A stretch of DNA of 64,000 bases from Alphaproteobacteria bacterium. Lineage in GTDB: Bacteria; Pseudomonadota; Alphaproteobacteria; Rickettsiales; UBA1997. The notes under the pieces were generated by a model. It searched no databases. It saw only the letters and a program-made list of their open reading frames with translations, and was not told the origin of the DNA. How positions within the stretch are numbered: position 1 is the first letter of the stretch; every line of letters begins with the position of its first letter. Shown piece after piece: positions 28,453 to 37,221 of the stretch. A program made the position numbers and the translations under genes. The stretch spans positions 6,184 through 70,183 of the forward strand of contig JAGKWR010000011.1 of assembly GCA_021151765.1 (NCBI GenBank). The letters are read 5' to 3'.

Positions 28453-28900
28453 TTTTCTTTAACCTCACTAAATTCAGTTTGGTTTTGGCTTCATTACGCG
28501 ATTTCGCCATGTAATCTTCAAACTTTTTTGGATGCCAAATTTCGAAAGTGGCGCCTTTTCCCACGAAAACTGCCTGATCTTTAATTCCCGCTTTTTTCAA
28601 CAAGCTTTCCGGCATGATAACGCGACCTTCATTGTCGATAGTTAATTGCACAGAACCACCAAGCAAAGCAGTTGCCAAAGCGTCACGCTCTTCAGAAAAC
28701 GGATCTAAACTGTCGATTGATTCAGAGATTTGTTTGATGCGCTCAATGTCACAGCCTTCGATGCAGTCATTTACGAAAGATTCGTAAACAACAACTCCAG
28801 AAAATTCCTTATTCACTAAAGACGAACGAAACTGCGCCGGCACTGATACGCGGCCTTTGCTGTCGATTTTGTTTGTGAATGTTGAAAGGAATAATGCCAT
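28445..28900 (-). CDS. mraZ: Transcriptional regulator MraZ
   Basis: MraZ is an AbrB-fold DNA-binding protein that represses its own division-gene operon. The 151-aa protein has two tandem MraZ domains. The first is FTNKIDSKGRVSVPAQFR with the DxxGRxxxP motif (about 9-26); the second is LTIDNEGRVIMPESLLKKAGI (about 81-101). It is the first gene of mraZ-rsmH-ftsL. Its upstream region has a promoter and repeated TGG words (separate entry). Confidence 0.96.
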   Translation of the reverse strand: MALFLSTFTNKIDSKGRVSVPAQFRSSLVNKEFSGVVVYESFVNDCIEGCDIERIKQISESIDSLDPFSEERDALATALLGGSVQLTIDNEGRVIMPESLLKKAGIKDQAVFVGKGATFEIWHPKKFEDYMAKSRNEAKTKLNLVRLKKNG

Positions 28901-28954
28901 TTGGCTTTATGGAAATATTTTTGGATTTTATGGGATCTCATGGAATTTTGTGTA

Positions 28955-28982
28955 AAATTATGGAAAAGAATGACTGTGTCAA
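28955..28982 (-). promoter_or_regulatory. Predicted sigma-70 promoter of the mraZ operon
   Basis: On the minus strand a perfect -35 TTGACA (28977-28982) is followed after 16 bases by a TAATTT -10 (28955-28960), about 55 bases upstream of the mraZ ATG. Between the -10 and the gene the plus strand repeats TGG at 28902, 28910, 28922, 28931 and 28941, partly at 9-10 base spacing, which may be an operator. Confidence 0.55.
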
Positions 28983-29083
28983 CCAAAAATAATCAAAATC
29001 CCAAAAAAATTTCTGTGGCAAAAATTCGAACTCGGTTTAGCTTGCAAAGCCTCGTATTTCCTAATCACTTTCAACTTTTCTAA

Positions 29084-30280
29084 ATGACAAATTTTCAAGC
29101 CGATAAACACGGCAAATTCGGACAATTTGGTGGACGTTATGTTGCAGAAACTTTGATGCCTGCAGTTTTGGAATTAGAAGCCGCTTACAAAGCAGCGAAA
29201 AAAGACAAAGAATTTCAAAAACAGCTGCAATATTACTACGAATATTATGTTGGTCGTCCGAGCCCACTTTACTTGGCTTCACGACTTTCTGAAGAAGTTG
29301 GCGGCGCTAAAATTTATCTAAAAAGAGACGAGCTGAACCACACCGGATCGCACAAAATCAACAATTGTATTGGTCAAATTTTGCTCGCCAAAAAAATGGG
29401 TAAAAAGCGCATAATTGCTGAAACAGGAGCTGGTCAACACGGTGTTGCAACTGCTACAGTTTGTGCACTTTTCAATTTGCCTTGTACAGTTTATATGGGC
29501 GCTAAAGACGTTGAACGCCAAGCCCCGAACGTCTTTCGTATGAAACTTTTAGGTGCAGAAGTTATTGCTGTAGAAACTGGTTCAAAAAGTTTAAAAAATG
29601 CCATCAACGAAGCGATGCGCGATTGGATTGCAAACGCTCGCGACACTTATTATTTGCTTGGCACAGTTACTGGCCCGCACCCTTACCCATCAATGGTTCG
29701 TGACTTCCACTCTGTGATTGGTCGCGAAGCTAAAAAACAAATCATGAAAGCTGAAGGAAGACTTCCTGATGCTCTGGTTGCCTGTATTGGAGGTGGTTCA
29801 AATTCTATTGGGTTGTTTTACGATTTTTTGAAAAACGAATCGGTAAAAATGTACGGCGTCGAAGCTGCCGGACATGGGCTTAACACCAAAGAACACGCTG
29901 CTTCAATCACTGCTGGCGAAGTTGCAGTTTTGCACGGTAATAAAACCTATTTCTTGCAAGATTCTGACGGCCAAATTCAAGATGCGCACTCAATTTCTGC
30001 CGGACTGGACTATCCAGGAATCGGCCCAGAACATGCTTATTTACACGATATTGGGCGCGTTAATTACGTAGGAATTACCGACGATGAAGCGATGGAAGCT
30101 TTTAAAATGTTGTGTCGTTTTGAGGGAATTATTCCAGCAATTGAATCTTCGCACGGCATTGCTTACGCCTGCAAATTGGCCAAAACTATGTCCAAAGATC
30201 AAATTATTATCGTTAATCTTTCTGGCCGCGGCGACAAGGATATCAACACTGCAGCTAATTATTTTGGAGATAAACTGTGA
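29084..30280 (+). CDS. trpB: Tryptophan synthase beta chain
   Basis: TrpB condenses indole and serine to tryptophan using PLP. The 398-aa protein has HTGSHKINN with the PLP lysine at residue 91, AETGAGQHGVATA, and CIGGGSNSIG for phosphate binding. It begins FGQFGGRYVAETLMPA, the usual TrpB N-terminus. trpA overlaps its stop by 4 bases. No trpEGDCF genes are present in the window, and no leader peptide or attenuator is evident upstream. Confidence 0.98.
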   Translation: MTNFQADKHGKFGQFGGRYVAETLMPAVLELEAAYKAAKKDKEFQKQLQYYYEYYVGRPSPLYLASRLSEEVGGAKIYLKRDELNHTGSHKINNCIGQILLAKKMGKKRIIAETGAGQHGVATATVCALFNLPCTVYMGAKDVERQAPNVFRMKLLGAEVIAVETGSKSLKNAINEAMRDWIANARDTYYLLGTVTGPHPYPSMVRDFHSVIGREAKKQIMKAEGRLPDALVACIGGGSNSIGLFYDFLKNESVKMYGVEAAGHGLNTKEHAASITAGEVAVLHGNKTYFLQDSDGQIQDAHSISAGLDYPGIGPEHAYLHDIGRVNYVGITDDEAMEAFKMLCRFEGIIPAIESSHGIAYACKLAKTMSKDQIIIVNLSGRGDKDINTAANYFGDKL

Positions 30281-31077
30281 GCAGAATTAAAAATAAATTT
30301 CAGCAACTAAAGAAACAAAAAAAAGCAGCTTTTATCGGCTATCTTTGTGCTGGCGATCCTGATTATTTAACGTCTCTGGCCATTTTAAAAGAAATGCCAA
30401 AGTCTGGTGTCGACATCATCGAAGTTGGCGTTCCTTTTCTTGATCCTGCTGGCGATGGACCAGTTATTGAAGCGGCAGCAAAGCGTGCTATTGCTAACGG
30501 CATGACCTTGAAAAAAACTTTGCAAATGGTCAGCGAATTTCGTCAAGAAAACCAAGAAACACCAATCGTTTTGATGACATATTTCAATCCACTTTTGAAA
30601 TATGGTCTGGATAAAATTTTTGCTGATGCAGCAAAATCGGGCGTTGATGGCGTTTTGATTGTTGATTTGCCGATGGAAGAAGAAAGTGAAATTGTACCGC
30701 ACATCAAAGCTGCGAAGCTTGATTCAATCAGATTAATCGCTCCGACAACCGACTCTGCACGCGCTAAAAAAGTCGTCAAACATGCTGGCGGTTTCGTTTA
30801 TTTAATTTCGATGCTTGGCATTACCGGTACTAAAACTGCTGATCCGCAAGAAAATATTGCTAATCTTGAAAATCTCAAAAGCGTTTCAAAGCTACCAATT
30901 GCAATCGGTTTCGGAATTAAAACGCCCGAGCAAGTTCGCAATTTTTCAGCAATCGGGTTTGATGGCGTTGTTGTTGGCTCAGAAATCGTCAAAACAATTG
31001 ATCAAAATTTTACTGCAAAAAAATCTGCCGATGAAATTGTCTCAGCTGTAAAAACTTTATTAGAAACTTTTCGTTAA
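30277..31077 (+). CDS. trpA: Tryptophan synthase alpha chain
   Basis: TrpA cleaves indole-3-glycerol phosphate and channels indole to TrpB. The 266-aa protein starts at GTG within the trpB stop overlap. Catalytic Glu49 (IIEVGVPFLDP) and Asp60 (PAGDGPVIE) are both in place. VYLISMLGITGTK and IGFGIKTPEQV are the loop 6 and phosphate-binding regions. It is coupled to trpB. Confidence 0.98.
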   Translation: MSRIKNKFQQLKKQKKAAFIGYLCAGDPDYLTSLAILKEMPKSGVDIIEVGVPFLDPAGDGPVIEAAAKRAIANGMTLKKTLQMVSEFRQENQETPIVLMTYFNPLLKYGLDKIFADAAKSGVDGVLIVDLPMEEESEIVPHIKAAKLDSIRLIAPTTDSARAKKVVKHAGGFVYLISMLGITGTKTADPQENIANLENLKSVSKLPIAIGFGIKTPEQVRNFSAIGFDGVVVGSEIVKTIDQNFTAKKSADEIVSAVKTLLETFR

Positions 31078-31103
31078 ACCTAACCAATTAAGTGTTCCTG
31101 AAT

Positions 31104-32288
31104 ATGAAAGGCGTTAAAATTTCCACCATCAATTGCGGTATCAAATACAAAAATCGCGACGATTTACTTTTAGTTGCATTCGACCAACCAGCCAATGTTG
31201 CCGGCGTTTTCACGCAATCTTCAATGCCTGCCGCTCCAGTAACTTGGTGCAAAAAAAATATCGTTAATGGCAAAGCTGCAGCCTTGATAGTCAACGCTGG
31301 AAATGCCAATGCTTTTACAGGAAAAATTGGTGAAGAAATCGTCAATAAAACTGTCGATAAAGCTGTTGAAGTTTTGGGTTGTGCACCACAACAAGTTTTC
31401 ATTTCTTCAACTGGCGTGATTGGTGAAATCTTAAATGTTGATTTGATCACTGCTGCTTTACCAAAAATGGCGCAAAATTTTGCAAGCGATGATGCGGCTT
31501 TCAACCGCGCCGCTCAAGCGATTATGACTACTGACACTAAACAAAAAATGATCAGTGTTTCTTGCGAAATTGCTGATAAAAAAATATCGATCATCGGCTT
31601 CGCCAAAGGTTCGGGAATGATCGCTCCGAACATGGCAACTATGCTTGGCTATATTTTCACTGACGCGAATATCTCTTCCGATGCTTTGCAAAAATTACTT
31701 CGTGAAGTTACTGAAGACAGCTTCAACGCCATCACTGTCGACTCAGATCAATCAACGAATGATACCGTTTTAATGTTTGCGACTGGCGCTGCAGGAAATG
31801 TAGAAATTAACGATTCTGAAAGCATTGAGCTAGCATCTTTCAAAATCGCCTTGAAGCAAGTTGCGCTTGGATTGGCCAAAATGATTGTGGTTGATGGCGA
31901 AGGTGCACAAAAATTAATCGAGATTGAAGTTGGTGGCGCAACAACAAAATCACAAGCTAAAGAAGTAGCTTTTGCGATTGCTAACTCTCCTTTGGTTAAA
32001 ACTGCAATTGCTGGTTGCGATCCAAATTGGGGAAGAATTGTCATGGCGGTTGGTAAATCTTGCCGCGAAACTAGTCCAGAAAAAATCGTCGTAAAAATTG
32101 GCGAATATCAATTAACTAAAGATGGCGGCAAACATCCAGAATACATTGAAAAATTGGTTCACGAATATTTAAAAAATTCGGAAGTGAAAATTTCTGTAGA
32201 TTTAGGAATAGGATCAGAAGCGTCAACCGTATGGACTTGCGACCTCAACGAAGAATATATCAAAATTAACAAAGATTATCGCAGCTAA
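31104..32288 (+). CDS. argJ: Bifunctional ornithine acetyltransferase / N-acetylglutamate synthase
   Basis: ArgJ recycles the acetyl group from N-acetylornithine to glutamate in arginine synthesis. I use the ATG at 31104; a GTG at 31092 would add four residues. The autocleavage site NMATMLGY is present, with nucleophile Thr179 preceded by Ala; cleavage before it yields the two subunits. GNANAFTG and CDPNWGRI are conserved family stretches. It lies 26 bases after trpA, so tryptophan and arginine genes share a transcript. Whether it also uses acetyl-CoA is not readable. Confidence 0.95.
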   Translation: MKGVKISTINCGIKYKNRDDLLLVAFDQPANVAGVFTQSSMPAAPVTWCKKNIVNGKAAALIVNAGNANAFTGKIGEEIVNKTVDKAVEVLGCAPQQVFISSTGVIGEILNVDLITAALPKMAQNFASDDAAFNRAAQAIMTTDTKQKMISVSCEIADKKISIIGFAKGSGMIAPNMATMLGYIFTDANISSDALQKLLREVTEDSFNAITVDSDQSTNDTVLMFATGAAGNVEINDSESIELASFKIALKQVALGLAKMIVVDGEGAQKLIEIEVGGATTKSQAKEVAFAIANSPLVKTAIAGCDPNWGRIVMAVGKSCRETSPEKIVVKIGEYQLTKDGGKHPEYIEKLVHEYLKNSEVKISVDLGIGSEASTVWTCDLNEEYIKINKDYRS

Positions 32289-32656
32289 TGTCAAAACCAG
32301 ATTTCGAAATTAGATTTGATAAAGCCAGAATACGCTTAAACACTGCTTTGAAAGAGTTGGAAAATGCAGTGACGGCTAAACATAATTCTGAATCACAACA
32401 TCATGTTGTGCACGCTCCAGCCAGCAGTGAAGCCCGTGAACAGCTTTCCGCTTTGCAAGATTTAACTAACGAGATAACTAGATTGCAGCAAAGCGTTACC
32501 AACATTGCTCGCGAACGTGATTTGTTGATTAAAGAAAATCGCAATTTACTCGATAATTTGCACAAAATTCGCAGCGAAGGAATTAAAATCTCACACGAGA
32601 TCGAGCAAGATTTGGCGTGGATCGAGACCATTATTAACGGAGAAAGAAATGAGTAA
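32288..32656 (+). CDS. DUF4164-like coiled-coil protein upstream of zapA
   Basis: The 122-aa product is mostly a coiled coil: residues 10-35 and 50-110 have heptad-spaced Leu/Ile (LQDLTNEITRLQQSVTNIARERDLLIKEN). Small coiled-coil proteins of the DUF4164 type commonly precede zapA in alphaproteobacteria and may act in Z-ring bundling in the manner of ZapB; that role is inferred. It overlaps argJ by one base and zapA by 8 bases. Confidence 0.75.
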   Translation: MSKPDFEIRFDKARIRLNTALKELENAVTAKHNSESQHHVVHAPASSEAREQLSALQDLTNEITRLQQSVTNIARERDLLIKENRNLLDNLHKIRSEGIKISHEIEQDLAWIETIINGERNE

Positions 32657-32954
32657 TATTGAAATCGCCATTGGCAAATCAAAATATCTAATTCCTTGTC
32701 ATGAATCAGAACAACAAAACTTGATTGATGCAGCAGCACGTCTTAACGAAAGAGTTAATAAACTATCTTTTAGCTTACGAGGCGTCGATGAAAAAACTTT
32801 GCTCGTTATTGCAGCTTTGTCTGTAGAAATGGGATCAAAAGTCGACCCTGTTAATTCTGAAATCAGCGAACGTGATGTATTTGATGCTGTAAGCGAAAGC
32901 ATGGAAAATGTCGCTACTTATCTTGAAAAATTGATTGGCAAAATCACCAAGTAA
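32649..32954 (+). CDS. zapA: Cell division protein ZapA
   Basis: ZapA binds FtsZ and promotes filament bundling at midcell. The 101-aa protein has the ZapA N-terminal strand-loop (IEIAIGKSKYLIPCHESEQQNLIDAAARLNERV) and then a C-terminal helix. It has the usual length. It overlaps the upstream coiled-coil gene by 8 bases and the downstream 5-FCL gene by 1 base (TAATG), so translation is coupled. Confidence 0.9.
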   Translation: MSNIEIAIGKSKYLIPCHESEQQNLIDAAARLNERVNKLSFSLRGVDEKTLLVIAALSVEMGSKVDPVNSEISERDVFDAVSESMENVATYLEKLIGKITK

Positions 32955-33562
32955 TGGATCTTCTTTCTCAACAAAAACAACAACTCCGTACGTTAATACG
33001 CCAAAAAAGATCTGCATTAAGCGCATCAGAAGTTATAACAAAATCGCAACTTATAAATCATAACTTCCTCACCAATCTACTAAATAATATACCTCATCAA
33101 TCACACGATATTTTTTCATTGTATCTCGCTTCCTATAACGAAGTGACAACTACTCTGATTTCAAAGCATTTTATCACTAACAATATTAAGTTTTGTTATC
33201 CAAAAATTATCGCGCCAAATCAGCATTTACAGTTTATCGCAGCACAAGAAGGACAAGAATTTGTAGCTAATAATTTATATCCCAAAATCCTCGAACCTAA
33301 GCTAGACAAGGCTAGCGAGGTTGTTATTCCTCAATTTATTATATTACCAATTCTTGGCTTCGATCATCACCGGAATAGACTAGGAATGGGTGGAGGCTTC
33401 TTTGATAGAACAATTAATCACCTAAAAAATCTCAATCATAAAATAATTACAATAGGTCTGGCATATGAATTTCAAAGGGCCGAGACAAACATACCAGTCG
33501 AAAATACCGATCAGAAGCTTGATTTTATTGTAACGGAAAAAAACATTTTTTCGGCAAACTAA
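32954..33562 (+). CDS. 5-formyltetrahydrofolate cyclo-ligase
   Basis: The enzyme converts 5-formyl-THF to 5,10-methenyl-THF with ATP. The 202-aa protein has the N-terminal KQQLRTLIRQKRSALS and the C-terminal substrate motif GMGGGFFDRTINHL (about 140-153), close to the family GxGGGxYDR consensus. It follows zapA, the same neighbour as in many proteobacteria, but here the genes overlap so no 6S RNA gene lies between them. It ends the trpBA-argJ transcript. Confidence 0.92.
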   Translation: MDLLSQQKQQLRTLIRQKRSALSASEVITKSQLINHNFLTNLLNNIPHQSHDIFSLYLASYNEVTTTLISKHFITNNIKFCYPKIIAPNQHLQFIAAQEGQEFVANNLYPKILEPKLDKASEVVIPQFIILPILGFDHHRNRLGMGGGFFDRTINHLKNLNHKIITIGLAYEFQRAETNIPVENTDQKLDFIVTEKNIFSAN

Positions 33563-33673
33563 CAGTGCGTTAATCTGGAACACCAAAACTTTTTACAAAT
33601 TAGTAGTTGCTTTCAAATTTTCTAAATATAATTTCCGCCGCCGACATTGTTGTGCAGGCAGCTTCCACGCGGC

Positions 33674-33704
33674 TTGACAGCATGTTTAAATTTCTAATTA
33701 TTAA
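33674..33704 (+). promoter_or_regulatory. Predicted promoter of the HU gene
   Basis: A perfect TTGACA (33674-33679) lies 19 bases before TATTAA (33699-33704), about 20 bases upstream of the HU start codon with an AGAGATCT stretch as weak ribosome site. The -10 is weak and other AT-rich registers (spacer 17 or 18) are possible. Confidence 0.4.
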
Positions 33705-33722
33705 TTTAAAAGAGATCTAACA

Positions 33723-33995
33723 ATGCACAAAACAGATTTAATTAAAGAAATTGCTAACCAAACTGGTCTATCTCAAAAAGATGCTGGCGCTGCTTTGGAA
33801 GCTTTCTTGAAAGCTACTGCTAAAGCTTTGAAAAAAGGTGATGTAGTTACTTTGATCGGTTTCGGTACTTTTAAAGTAGTTAAAACTGCTGCTAGAAAAG
33901 GTCGCAACCCACAAACTGGTAAAGAAATCCAAATTAAAGCTTCAAAAAGAGTTAAATTCTCTGCTGGTAAAGCTTTGAAAGATTCTGTAAAATAG
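33723..33995 (+). CDS. HU-family nucleoid protein
   Basis: The 90-aa protein has the full HU/IHF length and fold: KTDLIKEIANQTGLSQKDAGAALEAF helices, GDVVTLIGFGTFKV beta-strands, and the DNA-binding arm RKGRNPQTGKEIQI with intercalating Pro (RNPQTG). It binds DNA with little sequence specificity and bends it. Monocistronic, with its own promoter and a strong terminator. HU-beta type is likely; HU versus IHF subunit is settled by the lack of IHF-specific residues only by impression. Confidence 0.95.
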   Translation: MHKTDLIKEIANQTGLSQKDAGAALEAFLKATAKALKKGDVVTLIGFGTFKVVKTAARKGRNPQTGKEIQIKASKRVKFSAGKALKDSVK

Positions 33996-34001
33996 TTTCT
34001 C

Positions 34002-34036
34002 TAAACCCTTACGTGAATTCGCGTAAGGGTTTTTTG
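34002..34036 (+). terminator. Rho-independent terminator after HU
   Basis: An 11-bp stem AAACCCTTACG / CGTAAGGGTTT with an 8-base loop is followed by a T tract, starting 7 bases after the HU stop codon. Confidence 0.93.
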
Positions 34037-34172
34037 TTGAGGTCAACTCTCTGTAGGCTTCAAAAAAAAATGTTAGTTTTTTTAAAAAATTTTTAAAAAA
34101 AGTGTTTAGATTTAAAAATTCTTTAAGAAAATAGCTTTCAACAAATTCCCTAAAAAACTTATTTTTTTTAAA

Positions 34173-34195
34173 ACGTAAAAAAATAAATTTTACGT
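34173..34195. repeat. Short inverted repeat upstream of the tRNA pair
   Basis: Arms ACGTAAAA and TTTTACGT are separated by 7 A/T bases, about 30 bases before tRNA-Val. The surrounding 34037-34225 stretch is extremely AT-rich with no gene and presumably contains the tRNA promoter. The repeat may be an operator or chance in AT-rich DNA. Confidence 0.35.
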
Positions 34196-34225
34196 CAAGA
34201 ATTTTGTTTCCTTATTTTTTGAAGT

Positions 34226-34301
34226 GGGTGATTAGCTCAGTTGGTAGAGCATCTCCCTTACAAGGAGAGGGTCGGCAGTTCGAGCCTGTCATCACCCACC
34301 A
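34226..34301 (+). tRNA. tRNA-Val (anticodon TAC)
   Basis: A 76-base cloverleaf. Acceptor GGGTGAT pairs with ATCACCC, discriminator A, and the CCA is encoded. The D-loop is TAGCTCAGTTGGTAGAGC, the anticodon stem TCTCC/GGAGA with loop CTTACAA (anticodon TAC), and the T-arm contains GTTCGAG. All stems close. Confidence 0.97.
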
Positions 34302-34318
34302 CTTCTTCCCTTTTTTAA

Positions 34319-34395
34319 GGGGGTGTAGCTCAGTTGGTTAGAGCGCATGCCTGTCACGCATGAGGCCGCGGGTTCAAGTCCCGTCACTCCCGCCA
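34319..34395 (+). tRNA. tRNA-Asp (anticodon GTC)
   Basis: A 77-base cloverleaf. Acceptor GGGGGTG pairs with CACTCCC (one G-T), discriminator G, CCA encoded. The anticodon stem is CATGC/GCATG around loop CTGTCAC, giving anticodon GTC. T-arm is GCGGGTTCAAGTCCCGT. It follows tRNA-Val by 17 bases. Confidence 0.97.
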
Positions 34396-34491
34396 TTCCC
34401 ATCACCTTTCTAAGGTATTCTTTTTATTTATACTTCACGCAACTTCTAGCTTCCAGATGGAATTAGAGAAACTCCTGTTTCGCAAATCAGT

Positions 34492-37200
34492 TTATAACTT
34501 AGCAATTAGAATCTTGACCTCTTCTAACTTCTCTTGCAGATCCTGAATATAGTCACCTTCTATTTCAACTTTGTTAGATACGGAGTAGGCAATACGACTT
34601 ACTAAATCAAACATTCTTTCAGCTCCAATATTTCCTGAAATTCCTTTCAAAGCGTGCATCGCCAACAGAAACTCTTCTTCATTCTTATTTCTAAAAGAAT
34701 CGTTAATCTTATTAATTTGATTTTCACAACCTTTAAGAAAAACCTGTAAAAATTCTTTGCGATCATCTTCTCCAAACTGCTCTAACTTTTCCTGATTAAT
34801 TACTTTCAATTCCGAACCACTAACGTCTATTTTGTTAGTCATTTTATGATGCAAAATTTCATCTTCTTTCTTGTGGTGTAAGCTTTTGTAATGCTTATTA
34901 GGATTAAGATAAATAACGAGTAACTTAATTAACTTTTCTATATCTGAACCTTTTACGAAATAATCGGTCATTCCTACGCGTAAAAAACTCATTAAATCTT
35001 CAATTTCACCATCACCACTCAAGGCAATAATTGGAATACGTTTTCTATAAGAAATAGCATGTTTAATTTCTAAATTACGAATCTCTTCTGTTGCCTCAAC
35101 TCCAGAAAGCAAAGGCATATTTACATCTGTCACTATTATATCAAAAGACGACTTAGTGACATTATCAATATTTTGCAAACTATCCACATAATGATTTAAA
35201 AGCTCTTTACCGTCTCTAGCTTGAATAACTTCCATTCCTAACTTTTGTAACTTACGGGCAAAAATCGATAAGTTTAATTCTTGATCATCAGCAATAAGAA
35301 TTTTCTTGGCTTTAATATCAGGCAAATACTGCTCCGCATCACCTAAATAATCCATATCATCCACTAAAGTTGGAATAAGCTTAGCAACAGTTCGGTATAA
35401 AATGTGTCCAACTATCGGCTTATTTAAATGATCATTGAAATAATTGTGATCATCTTTCTTTAAATCTTCATATTCCAAAGAAGTGAGCGCAATAATTGGA
35501 ATTTTTTTGTTAAAAGATCGAATATTGCGCGCTGCAATAATGCCATTCATCGCCGGCATTTGTATGTCGGTTAAAACCAGACTGTGATCTTCAACATGAT
35601 GACGCTCAATTTCAGCAGCTTCATCACCGTCATGCGCCAACTCGCACAGAATGTCGAGATTTTTTTCGATCATCGATTTCGTGATCAACAAATTAGTTTT
35701 TTCATCATCAACAATCAAAATTTTGAACTTACCCGCATCTTTATTAACAGAAATCAACGGCTTTTTAAGATTTGCCTTCACATCATTTGCAACCGCAGGC
35801 AATGCCGAATCCGACTGCTCAACTGTTTTGATTTTAGTCAATTCCTCCGGTTCTAAAATCGGAAACAACAAACTAAATTTGGTCCATTTCCCCAGTTCAG
35901 ATTCACAAATAATATCACCGCCAAACGCTTTCATATTGCGCTTGCAAAACGCCAAACCCAAGCCGGTTCCTTCCTTCTTGCCAGAAGTATAAAAATCGCC
36001 AAATAGCTTAGAAATATTTTCCTCAGAAATTCCGGGGCCGGTGTCTGAAACATAAATTGAATTGTAACGATGCGAAATTCCTCTTTCATCTTTAACAATC
36101 AAATTTTCTTTAATTCCAACTTCAACAATAGAATCAGGATATTGCGCCAAGTAGAACAAAGCATTTTTGATCAAGTTAAACAAAATGTACTTACAAGTTG
36201 TTTCTTCACCTTTGAACAAGAAATCACCATGGAATTCACCAGTTGACAAAGCATCCGAACCAATCTGGGTTTCCAACTTATCAATTGTATTTGCTTGAAA
36301 AATCGCCTGACCAAAATTAGCAACTACTTTTAACTTCTCAGCTTCAGATTTATAGCCATAAATCAACAAAGCCTCGATGATTATTGATTTCGCCGATAAG
36401 CACTCAAAATCTTTTTTATCAACTTCTTTGCCGCTTAACTGCTGCAAAGTCATGTTAATAATCTCATTTGCCAAAGAAGTAATTTTCCGAGTCTGTTTCT
36501 TAAAACTCAAATTTTCTTCGTTATCACTTAAAGTCTCAGTTGATAACATTATGGCGTTGATTGGATTGCGTAATTCGTGGGCGATAGATCCGGCGATTGA
36601 AGTTAATCTTTGATGCTGCTTTTGCTGACGAGCCAACCAAGTAGTTCTATTAGTATGAATAAATGCCATACTCGAGAATGTCGCAAATGAGAAGACTAAG
36701 AAATAACCAATATAATCAAAACCTAGTAAGATTTTCAGTAAGTTAGGTTCTGGTGCGTAGATGTAATAACAAACAATCGCCAAAATAGTTGCTATCAAAA
36801 GATTTGCCGTAGCAGCAAACCAGTGAGGAGTATAGATGATCATCGTGATCACACAAAATATTTCCCAGTAAAGATATGAGTGATGGAAATTGTTCATCAA
36901 CATCAAGAAAGTGCACTGGAATGGCAGTTCCATCATCACCATGAAATGCCAATAAAATGGAAAATATTTTGTTCTTATTTTGTCAGATAAAAATTCATGA
37001 GAATAGGACATCACACACAGAAAAGCCAAAAACAGCCTGAAATACAGATTTTCAAACTGCATTGGGAAAAAATATGTGTACAAAATCCACAACGAAATAT
37101 GAGCAAAAGGCCCTATAAAAGCAGCGGCAAGAATATTGTATCTTTCAATATTAGTACCTTCATCAAAAGCTTTTTTGATAAAACTTATAACTTTAGACAA
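34492..37200 (-). CDS. Hybrid histidine kinase with CqsS/LqsS-like membrane sensor
   Basis: The 902-aa protein has an N-terminal sensor of about six membrane helices (residues 20-185). In it, FFPMQFENLYFRL and PFQCTFLMLMNN closely resemble the Vibrio CqsS and Legionella LqsS sensors of alpha-hydroxyketone autoinducers. A HisKA domain follows with His208 (SIAHELRNP), then HATPase (GTGLGLAFCKRN). Two receiver domains follow, with Asp in LTDIQMPAMNG (about 573) and VTDVNMPLLSG (about 690), and a C-terminal Hpt domain with MHALKGISGN. The chain is therefore a complete phosphorelay. It lies 21 bases after an SDR gene on the same strand. A quorum-sensing role is inferred from the sensor; no autoinducer synthase (CqsA/LqsA) is visible. 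Confidence 0.85.
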   Translation of the reverse strand: MSKVISFIKKAFDEGTNIERYNILAAAFIGPFAHISLWILYTYFFPMQFENLYFRLFLAFLCVMSYSHEFLSDKIRTKYFPFYWHFMVMMELPFQCTFLMLMNNFHHSYLYWEIFCVITMIIYTPHWFAATANLLIATILAIVCYYIYAPEPNLLKILLGFDYIGYFLVFSFATFSSMAFIHTNRTTWLARQQKQHQRLTSIAGSIAHELRNPINAIMLSTETLSDNEENLSFKKQTRKITSLANEIINMTLQQLSGKEVDKKDFECLSAKSIIIEALLIYGYKSEAEKLKVVANFGQAIFQANTIDKLETQIGSDALSTGEFHGDFLFKGEETTCKYILFNLIKNALFYLAQYPDSIVEVGIKENLIVKDERGISHRYNSIYVSDTGPGISEENISKLFGDFYTSGKKEGTGLGLAFCKRNMKAFGGDIICESELGKWTKFSLLFPILEPEELTKIKTVEQSDSALPAVANDVKANLKKPLISVNKDAGKFKILIVDDEKTNLLITKSMIEKNLDILCELAHDGDEAAEIERHHVEDHSLVLTDIQMPAMNGIIAARNIRSFNKKIPIIALTSLEYEDLKKDDHNYFNDHLNKPIVGHILYRTVAKLIPTLVDDMDYLGDAEQYLPDIKAKKILIADDQELNLSIFARKLQKLGMEVIQARDGKELLNHYVDSLQNIDNVTKSSFDIIVTDVNMPLLSGVEATEEIRNLEIKHAISYRKRIPIIALSGDGEIEDLMSFLRVGMTDYFVKGSDIEKLIKLLVIYLNPNKHYKSLHHKKEDEILHHKMTNKIDVSGSELKVINQEKLEQFGEDDRKEFLQVFLKGCENQINKINDSFRNKNEEEFLLAMHALKGISGNIGAERMFDLVSRIAYSVSNKVEIEGDYIQDLQEKLEEVKILIAKL

Positions 37201-37221
37201 ACTTTTCTCCTAACTCTTAAA

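Noticed and set aside
28983..29083. trp leader peptide or attenuator upstream of trpB
   Set aside because: No Trp-codon run with a following hairpin/T-tract pair is visible.
32940..32960. 6S RNA gene between zapA and the 5-FCL gene, as in many proteobacteria
   Set aside because: The two genes overlap by one base, so there is no room.
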